A stretch of DNA of 38,910 nucleotides from Patescibacteria group bacterium. Its GTDB lineage: Bacteria > Patescibacteriota > Minisyncoccia > Phycocordibacterales > JANLHH01. The stretch is taken from contig JBBTVG010000011.1 in assembly GCA_038063375.1 (NCBI GenBank), positions 1-38,910 on the forward strand, given 5' to 3'. Numbering within the stretch: position 1 is the first letter of the stretch; the number at the start of each line of letters is the position of its first letter. The notes under the pieces are model-generated. The model made no database searches. It had not been told where the DNA came from and was given only the letters and a program-made list of their open reading frames with translations. Below, piece after piece: positions 8,010-14,263 of the stretch. The translations under genes were made by a program, and so were the position numbers.

Positions 8010-8120
8010 ATATCCCGAAGTTGATGAATATCGTCCCTATACAATACAATATGACACGCAAAAGTAAAGGAGAGTGCCTCTCTGCGGTGTCTCTCTAAAA
8101 AAGACTTGTCGTGAGCTCTT

Positions 8121-8149
8121 TTGTCAAAGAGCGCTCTGGTTGCTATGAT
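8121..8149 (+). promoter_or_regulatory. smpB promoter giving a leaderless mRNA
   Basis: TTGTCA (8121-8126), 17-base spacer, TATGAT (8144-8149), then only GAGTCC before the ATG at 8156. The expected start site coincides with the A of the start codon. Confidence 0.7.
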
Positions 8150-8155
8150 GAGTCC

Positions 8156-8605
8156 ATGACTCAATTGGTCTACAATAAAAAAGCGCGCTTCAACTACGAG
8201 ATCCTGGATACCTTTGAAGCGGGCATTGAATTATTCGGTTTTGAAGTGAAGGCTCTCAAGAAAAAGCAGGGCTCTTTTGAAGGCGCCCATGTGGTGATTC
8301 GCGGCGGCGAGGCGTTTCTCGTGGGTGCCAACATTCCTCCTTACCAGACGGCAAATACGCCGAAAAGTTACGACCCCGAAAGGACGCGGCGTCTCTTGCT
8401 CACCAAAAAAGAGCTCGCGGAACTGGCAGGGAGGGAGAACAAAAAGGGCTTGACAATAGTGCCTATTTCAGTGTATAGTAAACATAACAAATTAAAGATT
8501 GAGATCGGCGTCGCGCGAGGAAAAAAGAAATACGACAAACGCGAGACCATCAAAAAAAGAGATACTGAACGAGAAGTGCGAAGAGAGATGGGAGAGCGCT
8601 CATAG
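8156..8605 (+). CDS. smpB: SsrA-binding protein SmpB
   Basis: The 149-residue protein matches SmpB throughout: N-terminal NKKARFNYEILDTFEAGIEL, the central FEVKALKKKQGSFEGAHV, GANIPPY and the C-terminal basic tail with KKKYDKRETIKKRD. SmpB binds the tRNA-like end of tmRNA and takes the place of a codon-anticodon helix on stalled ribosomes. The start at 8156 fits the family and follows a promoter with no room for a leader; a longer frame from 8111 would cross the promoter. The partner RNA gene ssrA begins 39 bases after the stop codon, an unusually direct pairing. Confidence 0.97.
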   Translation: MTQLVYNKKARFNYEILDTFEAGIELFGFEVKALKKKQGSFEGAHVVIRGGEAFLVGANIPPYQTANTPKSYDPERTRRLLLTKKELAELAGRENKKGLTIVPISVYSKHNKLKIEIGVARGKKKYDKRETIKKRDTEREVRREMGERS

Positions 8606-8644
8606 TCGTGACCTGTGATGTTTTCCGAAAATATCGTAGGTCAC

Positions 8645-9021
8645 GGGGATGATCGGCCTAGACAGGTGATTTTCTCTCATAGGTGCAAAGGAGAGCTGTG
8701 GTAACTCTTAAAAAGGCCATACACCGATAGGTGCAAACTTATCACAGAAAGCAAAGTCAGTGGTTTCACCGTATTTTGCTCCAGTTCACGCTTTAGCGTA
8801 AACCGGCGTCTCATCTTCTGAAGTCTGAGAGGAAGAATGGGGTGTAATATTTTCGGACTAGGAATTGCGAATTTTCTGGCGCTCTTCCGAAACACAAGGA
8901 ATCGGGTATTAGGGACTTTTGCTTGTTTCCTACCCTACTCCTTAAATCCCAAAACAAGCTACCCTTTGTAGAGTCATATGAGAACATTGTCTGCACGCGG
9001 GTTCGATTCCCGCCATCTCCA
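8645..9021 (+). ncRNA. ssrA: Transfer-messenger RNA (tmRNA)
   Basis: The 5' end GGGGATGATCGGCCTAGACA and 3' end (T arm CGGG-TTCGATT-CCCG, acceptor CATCTCC, discriminator A at 9021) are typical tmRNA ends and pair with each other as an acceptor stem (GGGGATG/CATCTCC with one G-U). The tag frame begins at GCA (8751) and encodes AKSVVSPYFAPVHALA before TAA (8799-8801), ending in the usual ALA degron. CCA is not encoded. Just upstream, GTGACCT/AGGTCAC repeats (about 8610-8644) could pair as a leader hairpin. Length is 377 bases. Confidence 0.95.
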
Positions 9022-9254
9022 CAGCCAAAACGAACCGCTCCATTTGGGGCGGTTTTCGTTTTGCGCTGTAGAGATGAGCGAGGCAACTGCTTGCCTCGCG
9101 TGCGGGAATCGAAAAGGTTCTCCCTTATTTTTGAAGAGCTCTGCTCTGAGAAAATGGGAAACCTGTACTGCTCCTGTAAGGAGAGTTTCCCGCCACAACT
9201 GAAACGAACAAAAAATATTGATGTGAGCTGACCCCGATTCCCGCCATCTCCACA
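9004..9254 (+). repeat. 20-bp direct repeat of the ssrA 3' end (att-like) bounding a 211-bp insert
   Basis: CGATTCCCGCCATCTCCACA occurs at 9004-9023 inside ssrA and again, exactly, at 9235-9254. The second copy lacks the 5' T-stem strand and cannot be a tmRNA end. An inverted piece of the same motif (GCGGGAATCGA) is at 9102-9112. Between the copies lie the ssrA terminator hairpin and a second hairpin (GCGAGGCAA/TTGCCTCGC near 9076-9098) but no gene. This is what remains when a mobile element uses the ssrA 3' end as attachment site; that reading is inference. Confidence 0.6.
9027..9062 (+). terminator. Terminator-like hairpin after ssrA
   Basis: AAAACGAACCGC (9027-9038) pairs with GCGGTTTTCGTTTT (9049-9062), ending in a T-rich arm. 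It is the first structure after the mature tmRNA end. Confidence 0.6.
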
Positions 9255-9283
9255 ATTCTGAATTTGAAGAAACATTGACAAAT

Positions 9284-9345
9284 AACGTAATAAAGGGTAT
9301 TCTTATGCCAGTATCTGGTTCTTATACAACCCTTTGTTTCAAGGC
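9284..9345 (+). repeat. Possible partial copy of the AAAGGGT/ACCCTTT structured repeat
   Basis: AATAAAGGGTAT ... ATACAACCCTTTGTTTCAA has the same opening hairpin as the full elements upstream of ndk and tuf, but the second half of the element is missing. It would form part of the leader of the gene at 9362. Confidence 0.35.
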
Positions 9346-9361
9346 AAAAAGGAGACAGGCC

Positions 9362-10015
9362 ATGCAACGCAAGCATCTGACGGAAGGACTTCCGCCAAAT
9401 ATGCACGATGAACACAGCGCTAAACTGCTTCAATTTCCGAAGTTTCTCATTCGCGTTACTGCTGAAAGCATCAAGATGGCAAATCACGAGATGCTGCAAT
9501 TTTCGGAGAACAGACTGAAGGGCGAGTACGGCGCTTTCGGGTGGGAAACGATCCTCGCCGCGCAGGGAGAGGGAAAGTTTTGGAGTCAGTGGAGCTACGC
9601 ACTCACGCATTCTCTTTTCAAAAAAGTCAGAGAAAGGTGGCATGTCACCATTGAAGATGTTGAAGACATGTATCGGGTACGCCAAGCATTGACCCTTGTA
9701 TTTGGTCCGTTGTATTTTCATCACAGCAACCAAATGCCGGCACTTTCCAAAAAGAAACTCGTGGCAAATATACGGGAAATGAAAGTGGATAAGGTAGGCT
9801 CTTATGAACGCGAAGTATTCGCCTTCATGCTTCTCGTGAATCGTGACTGGTGTGTACATTTCGGAGCGATAGTAAATAACTACTTCCCGAACAAGGATTC
9901 ATACCATCGATATCTGGTCTTCCTCCTGGCGAAAACGCTTTTTGACAGCCTCCGCGAGGTGTGTGTTCACCGGTCACAAACCCGTGACGCTTCCGGCAAG
10001 ACATTCGCTCGTTAG
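9362..10015 (+). CDS. Unknown soluble protein of 217 residues
   Basis: I do not recognise a family. The start at ATG 9362 is supported by a strong Shine-Dalgarno site (AGGAGA, 9350-9355, six bases away). The protein has no signal peptide or membrane helix, is rich in aromatic and basic residues, and looks alpha-helical (LLQFPKFLIRVTAESIKMANHE; WSQWSYALTHSLFKKVRERW; DVEDMYRVRQALTLVFG). Two Cys (WCVHF and REVCVH) are not arranged as a metal site. It follows the ssrA attachment-like repeat, is transcribed alone and ends in a strong terminator, so it may be cargo of an old integrated element. Confidence 0.75.
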   Translation: MQRKHLTEGLPPNMHDEHSAKLLQFPKFLIRVTAESIKMANHEMLQFSENRLKGEYGAFGWETILAAQGEGKFWSQWSYALTHSLFKKVRERWHVTIEDVEDMYRVRQALTLVFGPLYFHHSNQMPALSKKKLVANIREMKVDKVGSYEREVFAFMLLVNRDWCVHFGAIVNNYFPNKDSYHRYLVFLLAKTLFDSLREVCVHRSQTRDASGKTFAR

Positions 10016-10030
10016 GCAACGGCGCTCTAC

Positions 10031-10063
10031 GCCCCCCGATTAAGCATCGGGGGGATTTTTTTT
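10031..10063 (+). terminator. Strong intrinsic terminator
   Basis: CCCCCCGAT (10032-10040) and ATCGGGGGG (10046-10054) with a 5-base loop, followed by A and eight or nine T. Confidence 0.92.
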
Positions 10064-10128
10064 ATCATCGGTACGGCGTACAATGTTTAGACAAATACTC
10101 TTCCCTGTTGTAGAGTTAGCATCATTCC

Positions 10129-11409
10129 ATGAAAACAATCACCCCAACATACGACCTTATCGTCATCGGCGGAGGGCCTTCCGGCATGATGGCGGCGGGA
10201 CGCGCGGCAGAACTTGGCGCGCGCGTGCTTTTGCTGGAAAAAAACAGGCACCTGGGCGAAAAGCTGAAAATAACCGGCGGCGGCCGGTGCAACATCACCA
10301 ACGCGGAGTTCAATGTGAGGACGTTCCTTGAGAGTTTTCCGCAGTCCAAAGAATTCCTCTTCTCCCCTTTCTCAAAATTCTCCACAAAAGATACGTTCAC
10401 ATTCTTTGAAGGAAAAGGGTTGCCCCTTATCATTGAGGCACGAAAAAGAGCGTTCCCCGCGTCCCAAAAAGCTTTTGATGTCTTTCTTGTTATGGAAAAG
10501 TACATACGGACGCATCGGGTGGAAGTGGAAAAAAACGCCCGAGTTTCTTCTCTCAAAAAGAAAGACGGAAAAATTGTTTCGGTGAAGCTCTCCAGCGGGA
10601 AAGAATACTCCGCTCATTATTTTGCGCTCGCGACGGGTGGCACAGCCGCTCCGGAGACCGGCTCCACGGGCGATGGTTTCAAAATGCTCTCAAAATTGGG
10701 ACACACCATTGCCAAGCCGAATCCGAACATTGTCCCTCTGAAAACAAGCGCGAAATGGGTCCACGGTCTCTCCGGCACGACGCTCTCTTTCATGACCATT
10801 CGCTTCAAACAAAACGACAAAGCCAAGATCAAGAAAACCGGAAAAGTCCTCTTCACGCATTTTGGCATCTCCGGACCATTGATACTCAATTCTTCCTATG
10901 AGGTCAGAGGGCTGCTTAAGGAAGGCCCGGTGGAAGCTTCTATTGACCTGTTTCCCGACACGGAGGAAAACGATCTTGACCGCAGGATACGCAATCTTTT
11001 TGAGAAGAACAAAAATAAAAAGTTAAAGAATGTCTTTTCGGAGCTTCTGCCGAAAGCTTTGGCGGAGGCGATCGTGGACCTCCCGGAACTGAAGCTTGCG
11101 CAAAAAACGATCAACTCCATCACCAAAGAGGAGCGGAAAAAACTGGTCAAAAAACTGAAAGACCTCTCATTTCCCATTACCGGCACATTGGGTTTTGACA
11201 AGGCGATCATTGCTGATGGCGGTGTGATATTGGAGGAAGTGAACTTTAAAAACATGACTTCAAAGCTCTATACCAATCTCTATTTGCTCGGGGACACCTT
11301 GAGTATCAACCGCCCTTCCGGCGGGTTCTCCCTGCAGATGTGCTGGACGACCGGCTTTGTCGCAGGCACGGACGTGGGAGAAAAAGTGGCCGCTCCGTCA
11401 CAGGGTTGA
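10129..11409 (+). CDS. BaiN/YhiN (HI0933-type) FAD-dependent oxidoreductase
   Basis: The 426-residue flavoprotein begins with a Rossmann dinucleotide fold (DLIVIGGGPSGMMAAG, glycines 14-19) and has the family hallmark EKLKITGGGRCNITNAE soon after. Later motifs are ALATGGTAAPETGSTGDGF and FTHFGISGPLIL, and the C-terminus NRPSGGFSLQMCWTTGFVAG closes the FAD site. The HI0933/YhiN family is annotated as NAD(P)/FAD oxidoreductase; its member BaiN acts on bile acid intermediates, but the substrate here is unknown. The TGA stop codon overlaps the TTGA flank of a MITE-like element that begins at 11410, so the element landed exactly at the end of the gene. Confidence 0.93.
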   Translation: MKTITPTYDLIVIGGGPSGMMAAGRAAELGARVLLLEKNRHLGEKLKITGGGRCNITNAEFNVRTFLESFPQSKEFLFSPFSKFSTKDTFTFFEGKGLPLIIEARKRAFPASQKAFDVFLVMEKYIRTHRVEVEKNARVSSLKKKDGKIVSVKLSSGKEYSAHYFALATGGTAAPETGSTGDGFKMLSKLGHTIAKPNPNIVPLKTSAKWVHGLSGTTLSFMTIRFKQNDKAKIKKTGKVLFTHFGISGPLILNSSYEVRGLLKEGPVEASIDLFPDTEENDLDRRIRNLFEKNKNKKLKNVFSELLPKALAEAIVDLPELKLAQKTINSITKEERKKLVKKLKDLSFPITGTLGFDKAIIADGGVILEEVNFKNMTSKLYTNLYLLGDTLSINRPSGGFSLQMCWTTGFVAGTDVGEKVAAPSQG

Positions 11410-11512
11410 CCGAGCACCACTTTTACCTTTGAAACAAAGGAGTTTTTGGCGAATAATGTAATCATTATTTTTGAAGATATCCAATAGAGAAGTTAGTAAA
11501 AGTGGTGCTCGG
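11410..11512 (+). mobile_element. 103-bp MITE-like element, copy A
   Basis: Inverted ends CCGAGCACCACTTTTAC at both sides, flanked by TTGA (11406-11409 and 11513-11516). The internal part matches copies B and C in the same orientation. The left flank overlaps the stop codon of the flavoprotein gene, and infC starts 65 bases after the right end. Confidence 0.85.
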
Positions 11513-11576
11513 TTGACTTCTTGCGCCAGAGCAGATAGAATGGTGCAACTTGCTGGGAGGCAGGTTTTACATACCC

Positions 11577-12098
11577 TTGAAAGAAAAAGTACGCATAAAC
11601 AACCAAATACGAGCTCGAGAACTGCGCGTGCTTGATAGCGATGGTTCAAATCTAGGGATTATCTCTTTAGAAGAGGCGCTCAAAAAAGCACAAGCGCAAA
11701 CACTTGATCTCATTGAGGTTTCTCCGAACGCGGTCCCTCCTGTTGCTAAGATCATGGATTACGGGAAGTTCCAGTACGAGGAGAAAAAAAAGCAGAAGGA
11801 AGCAAAGTCAAAATCACACATAACGGAGACCAAGACACTGCAGATAAAGATTGGAACCGGTGAACATGATCTTGAACTCAAGGCAAAAAATGCCTCAAAG
11901 TGGCTTCGCGAGGGACATAGGATCAAGTTGGATCTCTTCCTTGCCGGACGGGCAAAGTACATGAGACCGGAATTTCTGAAAGAGCGCATGGATAGGATCC
12001 TGGTGCTCATCACCGAAGAGTATAAGATCGCTGACGGCCCAAGGAAGAGCACCAAGGGATTAACGATTGTCTTGGAGCGAACAGGTAAAAAACAGTAA
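11577..12098 (+). CDS. infC: Translation initiation factor IF-3
   Basis: The 173-residue product matches IF-3: N-terminal KEKVRINNQIRARELRVLDSDG, linker EEKKKQKEAKSK, and the C-terminal domain with KTLQIKIGTGEHDLELKAKNASKWL and GRAKYM. IF-3 binds the 30S subunit and checks the initiator tRNA and start codon. No ATG or GTG lies in frame before the conserved region. TTG at 11577 gives the usual family start; ATA at 11571, ten bases after the GGGAGG motif (11555-11560), and TTG at 11550 are alternatives. A rare start codon is expected because IF-3 limits its own synthesis that way in E. coli. It begins the conserved infC-rpmI-rplT operon. Confidence 0.93.
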   Translation: MKEKVRINNQIRARELRVLDSDGSNLGIISLEEALKKAQAQTLDLIEVSPNAVPPVAKIMDYGKFQYEEKKKQKEAKSKSHITETKTLQIKIGTGEHDLELKAKNASKWLREGHRIKLDLFLAGRAKYMRPEFLKERMDRILVLITEEYKIADGPRKSTKGLTIVLERTGKKQ

Positions 12099-12124
12099 TA
12101 TCAAAGATAGTCTCTCTATTGACC

Positions 12125-12310
12125 ATGAAAACAAATAAGTCATTTTCGAAAAGAATAAAGATAACGGGAACGGGAAAGCTTATTGCCCGCAAGCCCGGTT
12201 TTGGTCATTTTAACGCCAAGCAATCAAGAACCAAACAACTCAAGGGAAGAAAGGGGGTTGCCTTTATCATGAGCAATAAAGACAGGAGTCGATTTTTACC
12301 AAATTATTAA
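12125..12310 (+). CDS. rpmI: 50S ribosomal protein bL35
   Basis: The 61-residue basic protein has the bL35 pattern: MKTNKSFSKRIKITGTGKL at the start, ARKPGFGHFNAKQSRTKQLKGRKG in the middle and a final FLPNY. It is part of the large subunit near the exit of the tRNA path and always travels with infC and rplT. The ATG at 12125 lies 26 bases after the infC stop codon. There is no clear Shine-Dalgarno site, so translation may be coupled to infC. Confidence 0.95.
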   Translation: MKTNKSFSKRIKITGTGKLIARKPGFGHFNAKQSRTKQLKGRKGVAFIMSNKDRSRFLPNY

Positions 12311-12382
12311 GAGCATCTCTCGGGGCTCGCCCTCTTCGTCTTTTGGGCGGAGTATGTAAAAGAGAGAGAAGAAATACCAAAC

Positions 12383-12727
12383 ATGACCAGAGTTAAAAGA
12401 GGAACGACATCACTGAAACGAAGGCATAATGTCTTAAAAGCCACCAAAGGATATCGCATCGGCAGGAGCAAGAAGGAGCGCCTGGCAAGAGAAGCGATCG
12501 CTCATGCCGGAGTCCATGCCTTCAATCACCGAAGAGACAAGAAAGGAGATTTTAGACGCATCTGGCAGATAAAAATCGGTGCGGCGGTTAAAAACATGGA
12601 TCTCTCGTACAGCACGTTCATACATACGCTCAAGAAAAAGGGTATCGGACTCGACAGGAAAGTATTGGCGGATCTTGCTGAAAATAATCCGGAGGTATTT
12701 GAACGAATCGTAAAAGAAATAGTCTAA
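12383..12727 (+). CDS. rplT: 50S ribosomal protein bL20
   Basis: The 114-residue protein is bL20: MTRVKRGTTSLKRRHNVLKATKGYRIGRSK at the N-terminus, AHAGVHAFNHRRDKKGDFRRIWQIKI in the middle and LDRKVLADLAENNPEVFERIV at the end. It is an early 23S rRNA assembly protein and in E. coli represses rpmI by binding its leader. The 72-base gap from rpmI contains a hairpin (CGCCC/GGGCG), but I see no clear copy of a bL20 site. A purine-rich stretch (AGAGAGAGAAGAAA) before the ATG can serve as ribosome binding site. Confidence 0.97.
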   Translation: MTRVKRGTTSLKRRHNVLKATKGYRIGRSKKERLAREAIAHAGVHAFNHRRDKKGDFRRIWQIKIGAAVKNMDLSYSTFIHTLKKKGIGLDRKVLADLAENNPEVFERIVKEIV

Positions 12728-12730
12728 AAA

Positions 12731-12758
12731 AATTCCGCCGTCGGGCGGAATTTTTTAT
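12731..12758 (+). terminator. Terminator of infC-rpmI-rplT
   Basis: AATTCCGCC and GGCGGAATT around a 4-base loop, followed by TTTTTATT, directly after the rplT stop codon. Confidence 0.92.
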
Positions 12759-12768
12759 TCCTTGGTAC

Positions 12769-12797
12769 TTTACAAAATCTTATAGGTATGCTATTAA
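12769..12797 (+). promoter_or_regulatory. Promoter of the putative non-coding RNA
   Basis: TTTACA (12769-12774), 17-base spacer, TATTAA (12792-12797). The start is predicted at about 12802-12805, at the first bases of GGGAG. Confidence 0.55.
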
Positions 12798-12802
12798 TGT
12801 AG

Positions 12803-12979
12803 GGAGTGTTCGTGTTTTCATTCGCCTTTTCCCTCTTGCTCGTGGGTCATTGGGCGGTGCAAACGGGTATCCACGGGTTCTTGGTGTCCTCCCTCATCAA
12901 TGACTCGTCCGCATGCAATTGCCGCCACCCCCTGCTGTGATCATCCGCCAATCGGATAGGTCGCGCAGGGGATTTTTTA
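12803..12979 (+). ncRNA. Putative structured non-coding RNA, about 175 bases
   Basis: No credible ORF exists on either strand between rplT and the glycosylase gene, yet the stretch has a promoter, internal pairing and a terminator. GGGTCATTG (12844-12852) pairs with CAATGACTC (12898-12906) with one G-U. GGCGG-tg-CAA (12853-12862) pairs with TTGCCGCC (12919-12926), which crosses the first helix and would make a pseudoknot. GGGAG at the 5' end can pair with CTCCC at 12889-12893. The 3' end is the terminator at 12929-12979. It does not carry the SRP RNA signature; a 6S-like or lineage-specific RNA is possible. Confidence 0.5.
12929..12979 (+). terminator. Terminator of the putative RNA
   Basis: CCCCTGC (12929-12935) pairs with GCAGGGG (12965-12971) around an inner ATCCG/CGGAT hairpin, followed by ATTTTTT. 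Confidence 0.7.
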
Positions 12980-12994
12980 TGCTTGATACGAATA

Positions 12995-13603
12995 CTAAGA
13001 CGAAAGCGTCTTAAGAATCCGTGGTATCTTTTTAAAATCCTTCATGAGAATACCTCTCATGCCTCCGTTATATAATGCGGCGGCAGGGTGATATTGTGGC
13101 AAGACATTAAACATTTTGCCTGATGTGGGGCTTTTGAGCCGGAATAATTTCCCGTGCACAACGCTTATTTTCTTATCGGCGGGAATAAAGCGATGCATGG
13201 CATGCCGGCCAAGCGTGATCAATATTTTTGGGTTGATAATTTCAAGTTGGCGCCAAAGATAATTTTCCGTACATATGCGTACTTCATCCGGCTCCGGATC
13301 ACGGTTCTCGGGAGGACGACACTTTACGATATTGGTGATGAAAACAGAATCCCGCTTTAAACCGATCTCCGCAAGCATCTCGTCTAAGAGTTTTCCCGCC
13401 GCTCCCACAAAAGGTTTCCCTCTCTTATCTTCCTCCCTACCCGGTCCTTCTCCGATAAACACAATACCGCTCTCGCTACTACCTTCACCGGGTACCGCGT
13501 GGAGCCGCCCGAGAAAGAGGGGGCATTTTTCACAACCTTGTATTTCTTTTGCTATGTCCAGAAGAGAGGAGTCGGTATTGTGTTTTGAAGCTCTCTTTTC
13601 CAT
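12995..13603 (-). CDS. Family 4 (type IV) uracil-DNA glycosylase with an iron-sulfur cluster
   Basis: The 202-residue enzyme has the family 4 motif 1 GEGPGREEDKRGKPFVGAAG (residues 51-70), four Cys that ligate the 4Fe-4S cluster (Cys24, Cys27, Cys95, Cys111), NIVKCRPPENRDP, and a C-terminal QYHPAAAL loop. It removes uracil from DNA to start base excision repair. It lies six bases after the LOG-like gene and is the last gene of a minus-strand run, so it is probably cotranscribed. It ends 16 bases from the terminator of the putative RNA on the other strand. Confidence 0.95.
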   Translation of the reverse strand: MEKRASKHNTDSSLLDIAKEIQGCEKCPLFLGRLHAVPGEGSSESGIVFIGEGPGREEDKRGKPFVGAAGKLLDEMLAEIGLKRDSVFITNIVKCRPPENRDPEPDEVRICTENYLWRQLEIINPKILITLGRHAMHRFIPADKKISVVHGKLFRLKSPTSGKMFNVLPQYHPAAALYNGGMRGILMKDFKKIPRILKTLSS

Positions 13604-13609
13604 GGCAGT

Positions 13610-14212
13610 CTAAAGTGCGCCTTTTTTGCCGTGATTGAACCTGTCCTCTACTTTATCCTTTTTCACAAGTTCAATGACCTTCTCCACCAGCCGTTTAGGG
13701 TCTGAATCAAAGACGATCTTATTGTTTGTTCGTCTTCCTTTTTCTATGATGGTTTTCAAAACTTCATCAGTCTCCCAATCGCCATTCAAAATGCCGATCG
13801 GCTTGCCATCCTCAAACGCAATGGTAAATTCATTGATGGTCCCGATCCTCCCGCACCCCACAAACACCGCATCGGACGAGCGCGTCAGGAGGAGGTTTCT
13901 GCCGGAGTATCCAAATCCCGTGTAGATGATCAAATCCAGATAATCAAGCGGGAGACGATATACTTCCGAATGCTCTACTTCGGTTGAAGCCGGCGAGATT
14001 CCGACCGAAAGACCGCCTTCCTCTTTGGCACCCATTGTCGACCACATCGGAAAACCGGTCGTGGCGCCTGTCACCAAAATGCCTCCTTGGCGGACGATCT
14101 CGCGTCCTAATTCTTTTGCTTTTTCAAGCGCGTCAGGCCCGCAATGACCGGTCTCCGCGGCTCCCGAGACGCATAGTTTTATTTTGAGATGTGTATGCTT
14201 TTGTTCATTCAT
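13610..14212 (-). CDS. LOG/SLOG-family Rossmann protein
   Basis: The 200-residue protein has the nucleotide-binding fold of the LOG and DprA-like group: KIKLCVSGAAETG at the N-terminus, GGILVTGATTGFP, GISPASTEVEH, and GCGRIGTINEFTIAFEDGKPIGIL, which is the G-x-GT-x-x-E catalytic or ligand motif. LOG enzymes cleave ribose from nucleoside 5'-monophosphates; other SLOG members only bind ligands, so the reaction here is open. The start at 14212 (MNEQKH) was preferred to an upstream ATG because the ten extra residues (VEWYIIIY) look like read-through of leader sequence. It lies 51 bases after the nuclease gene. Confidence 0.85.
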   Translation of the reverse strand: MNEQKHTHLKIKLCVSGAAETGHCGPDALEKAKELGREIVRQGGILVTGATTGFPMWSTMGAKEEGGLSVGISPASTEVEHSEVYRLPLDYLDLIIYTGFGYSGRNLLLTRSSDAVFVGCGRIGTINEFTIAFEDGKPIGILNGDWETDEVLKTIIEKGRRTNNKIVFDSDPKRLVEKVIELVKKDKVEDRFNHGKKGAL

Positions 14213-14263
14213 ATATATGATTATATACCATTCGACCCGCATTCCAATTGATGCAGGCCTCTT

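Noticed and set aside
9235-9254. Second tmRNA or tRNA 3' end as a real gene
   Set aside because: Only the 3' strand of the T arm and acceptor is present; the 5' partners are missing.
12802-12979. 4.5S SRP RNA or RNase P RNA
   Set aside because: The SRP tetraloop signature (GGAAGGAAGCAGC-like) is absent, and the length is far too short for RNase P RNA.
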